From NCBI GenBank assembly GCA_037576215.1, contig JBANDB010000002.1:7688001-7752000 (forward strand): a stretch of DNA of 64,000 bases, read 5' to 3'. This stretch comes from Armillaria gallica (taxonomy: Eukaryota; Basidiomycota; Agaricomycetes; Agaricales; Physalacriaceae). The position numbers were made by a program, and so were the translations under genes. Positions 60,091 through 64,000 of this stretch are shown piece by piece. The notes beneath the pieces are model-generated. The model had not been told where the DNA came from. It did no database searches and worked only from the letters and a program-made list of their open reading frames with translations. How positions within the stretch are numbered: position 1 is the first letter of the stretch; each line of letters starts with the position of its first letter.

Positions 60091-61848
60091 GACACGCTTG
60101 AAAAGCATTCACACGTGTAAATTTGCGAATTGTACAAATGAGTACAGGCAATAATGCCCAGATACTAAGGCAATGATGAAAGCAACAGAGCACAGTGTTT
60201 ATAATGCCAGTAATGATATTACCAGAGTAAAGCTGGGTGGAGCGCATGGCTTAACCTGAGAATGGTACTAGAAAGGCTGTACTAGGTATGAAGTCCCAGT
60301 GCTTGACACTGAGTGCTCTGACAAGGCAAAGCATATGCATGCTAAGAATAGCATGGGACACGCTTGCGGGGTAATTAAGACTTCGCGTAGCAGTGATCTA
60401 TGAAGCGCAAGGCATGGCAGGCCCTGAGCTTAGAGTTCTAGACCTTGTGATGTCAGAACTCAAGTAAATCTGAAGTTCTGGGCTTTGGCTGAAATGTGTG
60501 AGGCCTAGACAAGAAGCACATTGCCCTCACTACAATGGAATTCCCTGTGAGAATACTAGGAAGCGAAATAAGAGTTGCGGGGTAGGCTATAACTCTGGGG
60601 ATATGGCAACTGATGTCAACCTGCGTGTCATAGCCTTGGTAACCGATGCCGTGACACTCAGAGACAGGACCTGGCCCCGGGCCAGACTCCTGAGTCACCG
60701 CCAAGCTATGGTGTGATAATTGCAACATGCACGGGACACAGGCGAAAGTACCCCGCAGCTTAAATAATACTATATTTGGTGGTACAAATTTGTAGGACGT
60801 AAAATAGATAAATAGTGCCGTGTACTTGTAGTGTACAAGTTTCGGACCCCCGCTGTAGTCGCACGCAAGCCTCCAGCTTGACGCCCTAGCAGCAGGATTA
60901 GTTTGTAACTTCGAGCGAGAGAATAAACCTAGAATTGATATCATACCGAGTGAATTGAGTTGCGCGTGAGGCATAGAAAGCTTAGTGGGGGACTTGCCTA
61001 GTGGGGACTTGTGTATGGTTTGAGTGATTGGTTGACTGCACTCTACCCTGAGAATAAGAGATATTGTGTCATTGCGGACGCACTCTTGAGTTTTGAGGGT
61101 TTCTTGTGACATGTGGTGCTACAGGTGGCACAGGTTCAAACCCTGTGGTCTGGTTAGCACGCGCTTAGTTGGGTATACCATTCCGCAAGTGGCAGAGGTT
61201 CAAACCCTTTGGTCTGGTTAGTGTTCGTACAGAGGCCTTCTTTAACGCGTGGCACTACAGGCGGCACAGGTTCAAACCCTGTGGTCTGATTAGTGCACGC
61301 TTGAGGGATCTCATTTCCGCAAGCGGCACAGGTTCAAACCCTTTGGCTTGTCGGACAGGGTTTAGTTGGTTATTGTGTCTCTGGATCAGCATAGGTTCAA
61401 ACCCTGTGGGTCTACGATTGGTTTTGGAAGCTTGAGTGGACGTTTTGTGAAGGGTTTCTGCTTAGAGCGCAAGCTTTGAGTTGTGTTTAGAGTGTGTTTA
61501 GGTTGTTGTGGTTACCTGTGTGTGACGCGCGCGACTTATTGAGGGTTTTGTGGGTGTGTGGCGACGTATTGTGTATTGTAGTACACCTTGCCTTGAGGCC
61601 CGGCGACATTGGTCGCCCCTCTTGTTATAAAAGCCTTTGGACTTAGAGAGATCTAGATACGTGACGCATGCTATTGCTATATGCATGTATTGTATATTCT
61701 GAGAGTTTAGTTGTTTTGCTTCAATCTGCTTCTATCGCATAATATCCCCCCAAGAACTTGAGGGTTTGTGTGTGTAGTGTTGGGTGTGGGTGTGATCAGT
61801 GTCTTCAACACTGTTGCATTTCTAGCCTGCACGCACAGAGTCTCTTCA
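60091..61848. mobile_element. 1758-bp insertion in KDZ2, solo-LTR-like
   Basis: Comparison with KDZ1 shows that the codons for FHLP and AHI are separated by exactly this segment, and removing it restores the frame. It begins TGACACGC and ends TCTTCA, so it has TG...CA ends, and CCGG flanks both sides (60087-60090 and 61849-61852), a probable 4-bp target duplication (5 bp, ACCGG, if the end is set one base earlier). A TATAAAAG box at about 61625 near the 3' side fits an LTR promoter. No internal coding region or second LTR copy is seen, so a solo LTR is the simplest reading. Confidence 0.65.
61120..61415. repeat. Five tRNA T-arm-like / B-box repeats in tandem
   Basis: GGTTCAAACCC occurs five times, at 61133, 61197, 61269, 61331 and 61394 (spacing 64, 72, 62 and 63 bp). 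Each matches the pol III B-box consensus and the tRNA T-loop, with flanking bases able to form the 5-bp T stem (ACAGG/CCTGT in copies 1 and 3, wobble pairs in 2 and 5, one mismatch in 4). Between them, GGTCTGGTTAG (61148, 61211, and GGTCTGATTAG at 61283) resembles a tRNA D-arm / A-box. Lies inside the insertion in KDZ2. Confidence 0.65.
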
Positions 61849-63757
61849 CCGGCACATATACCAAGCTGCCATCTCAAATTTTCCTTCAACAAGACCCCTC
61901 ACGTAGGGGAGACAGATGGAGAGGCCCCCGAACATGGTTGGAGTCAGCTCAACCAGCTCGCAGCCAGCTTGAAGGTCATGGGACCAGGAGGATATCTCGA
62001 CACCCTTGATGATCATATTGGAGACTACAACTATAGGAAATCGGTGTTGATGGGTATGTCATTGCACGCGTGTTTCAGAGTACTGATTCACATATTCTTT
62101 TGACAGCTTCTAGTCTATTGAAAGCAATGCTTGAGGCCATTCCCGCCCATACTTTGCATAGTGCCATCTATGCTGAGTTCACTGCATCCCTCCCCATGGC
62201 AGATGTTCAAATCTGGATTGTTGCTATTGAGGCATGGGAGCAAGATCCATCTAATGTGGTCAATCCATTTGAAGCAACTGTTGTGCGTATGTACTATCTG
62301 TTGTGTATTTTTGGATGGAAGGTTCTTATGCCATGCTTAGAGCTGACAATGTCCAAAGTCTGCCTCACACTTGCTCAAGAGGAAGCCGCGGAGATAGCAA
62401 AGATCACAGCACACGAAATTCAAGAGCATGAGGGAGGAGCACCACAGAGTGACGCCATGGCAAAGGATGACAGTGAAGATATTTTTGCAGTGTGTCATGA
62501 GGTCAGGCCAAGCTCAATGATCCTGCAAGGCGTTGAATTGGAATGTGATCAGTGAGTGTCGCCATGGTTTTTGCTATGTTCTCGGCTGATGATGTGTTGA
62601 AAGACGACATCTGAAATTGGCTCATGCAGCGCTTGGACCTCATTCAACAGATCATGATCGTGCACGAGTCACCGAAGGTCTCAACAGACTTTGATGGCGT
62701 ATGGACACTTGGTTTGAGGTTCAGCAGGTTTATATGCCAGGTGTAGCAGTGTGGCGAGCCGAGTGGAATAAAGCCCAACTACTGGCTAGGTCTGAGGCTG
62801 AAGCCTCAGTGGCGGCACAAGCAGATGCAGATGCAGCAGAAACAGGGGGGCGGGGCTGACAGAAGAAGTCGCGACAAAGCAAACACTGTCCGAAGGTGTC
62901 CTTGGAGGAAGCTCTTGATGCTGTCGCAATGCCGCTCTTTCTCCCTAGCACTTGTTTGGAATGCTGTTGCCAGAACCAAAAGCTTATGGACTTTGAATTC
63001 TGTCTGCAGGAGGCTGAGGCTTACGAATGCCTGACGACAATGCACTGACTGCTGATTTACCAGTCACATCTGTACAAGTTCAAGGACAAGCATGTTACCG
63101 GACAAATGATGAGTACACAAGCAAGATCAACTGTCTCTAATGTCCTCAGTAACATTGATGAAGCTGCCACAAGATATCAGACACTTCACAACCATCTGGT
63201 AGTTTTGGCAGGTGCCATTGAGGGTGGAAAGCTGGAGTGGGACTGTCAACTACGAGAACTGAGCTTGACAGATGTTTGGCCTCTTGAAGATGTTTTACCA
63301 GGGGAGACAGAGGGATGGCATGCGATGAGCTGGATCTGGTGTGTCCATTGACATGAGACTGATGCCGAAGAGACCGCAGAGGGTATGTCACCTTTTCTTT
63401 GATGTGTTCTCAGATCTGATCGCAAGGCCAATAGCCTTGAGGATTGAATGGTGCAAGACAAGGGCACGGGCTCATCATTGGCACGAGGAGACTATTCTAT
63501 TGGAGGAAGAAATGAAATGGGTGAAGGCATTTTTTGCATGGGAAGGAAGGACCTGGTTGGCGCGTGCGGCATGGGACAACATTTCAGATGGAGAGTGAGC
63601 TTATGCTCTATGCCAGGCTGACATACACTGTCATATGCGGCTGCACTGCATCAAGGTCTGGGAGAATGTGCCCACATGGTTAGCCTCTGGTGTAGTACCT
63701 CTTTCAAAGCGAGGTCGTCCCCGCAAACCTAAGACATCTGCCTTTGCCACCTTGTAG

Positions 63758-64000
63758 AAATATTTACTTTTGTATTTGTGGCTAAAATGACATACACGTT
63801 ACAAACAAAAAAAACATATGAAAAACATAGGTGGATTTTCTGAGCATTTCCAGAGATTGACATGGGGAGCAACATCATTGAGAACCACATGGCAGAAGGC
63901 ACTGGAGAATGAAAGGACAAACAGAAATAGAAGGGAGGAGAAGATGACAGGACAAATGTTTCACATCAAAAGAACAGTGAAAATTTGATCCCTAACATGA
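63758..64000. other. 3' flank of KDZ2, right end of element not reached
   Basis: AT-rich DNA with no gene. The right terminus of cassette 2, if any, is probably beyond the window. Confidence 0.4.

Larger units (their letters stand above)
58169..63757 (+). pseudogene. KDZ2: CxC2-type KDZ transposase, decayed and interrupted
   Basis: Transposase of the KDZ superfamily. Order: acidic N-terminus; GPTLKEENSDSDSEDEGD; CxC2 cysteine cluster (CSSCARC, CASC, CKDC, H) at about 58670-58790; DNMG; CPACPW; AIDANF (about 59547); SYDINCQW (about 59968); FHLP at 60076-60087; then, after a 1758-bp insertion, AHIPSCH and TDGEAPEHGW (about 61915). The C-terminal half has WFEVQQVYMPG, YKFKDKHVTGQ and ALRIEWCKTRARAHHW, and ends with an AT-hook-like KRGRPRKPK. 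In-frame TGAs at 58948, 59266, 59323, 62692, 62857, 63048 and 63596. Same intron layout as KDZ1. Not able to encode an active enzyme. Confidence 0.85.

Noticed and set aside
61120..61415. Genuine tRNA genes
   Set aside because: T-arm-like and D-arm-like parts are present, but I could not pair an acceptor stem or anticodon arm for any unit, so I call them tRNA-like repeats only.
11295..63757. Reading TGA as a sense codon (recoded Trp/Arg or selenocysteine) because so many TGAs interrupt frames
   Set aside because: Intact genes in the window (V2, copy 2 of the tandem pair) end normally at TGA, and paralogues have CGA at the same codon. Decay explains the pattern without recoding.
20853..63757. 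A TET/JBP dioxygenase as KDZ cargo
   Set aside because: Such genes are known to travel with KDZ elements in fungi, so I looked for the HxD...H/R pattern in both cassettes. The only 2OG-like sequence is at 30240-30580, outside both, and it is of the isopenicillin N synthase type.

Overview
The window is eukaryotic nuclear DNA from a filamentous basidiomycete, almost certainly an Agaricomycete. Genes are split by many short GT-AG introns (about 45-60 nt). The protein families are typical of that class: CxC2-type KDZ transposases, small viroplasmin-domain genes, F-box/LRR genes, a CYP63-like P450 and a secreted alpha/beta hydrolase. No rRNA, complete tRNA, CRISPR array or bacterial-type operon is visible. 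The species cannot be fixed from sequence alone.

Layout. 1-3 kb: a duplicated F-box gene, both copies damaged. 3.4-9.8 kb: small hypothetical genes, including a PPxY-motif protein. 11.3-24.5 kb: a large mobile cassette (cassette 1) ending in a KDZ transposase. 24.7-30 kb: a small hypothetical gene, AT-rich repeats and a tandem gene pair. 30.2-39.9 kb: four enzyme genes or remnants, all on the minus strand (2OG oxygenase remnant, short-chain dehydrogenase, P450, secreted hydrolase). 41.7-48.6 kb: a transposon-rich block flanked by two clusters of a CTTGAG/CTCAAG motif. 52.1-63.8 kb: a second mobile cassette (cassette 2), again ending in a KDZ transposase that is itself interrupted by a 1.76-kb insertion. 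Two copies of a 0.4-kb short-TIR element lie at 37.4 and 50.7 kb.

The main result is that cassettes 1 and 2 carry the same five gene families in the same order and orientation: X (minus), V (plus, viroplasmin domain), Y (plus), U (plus), KDZ transposase (plus). X and V are divergently transcribed from a short shared interval in both. This looks like one large multi-gene KDZ element, or a co-mobilised cargo module, present twice at different stages of decay.

The second result is the mode of decay. Nearly all premature stops in the cassettes, the P450, the F-box gene and the tandem pair are TGA. Where a paralogue is available in the window, the position is CGA (Arg). The two 0.4-kb elements also differ mostly by CG to TG or CA changes. 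This points to cytosine methylation and deamination at CpG acting on repeated DNA here. V1, V2, Y2, U1, the dehydrogenase, the hydrolase and one tandem gene copy still read as intact; the transposases do not.
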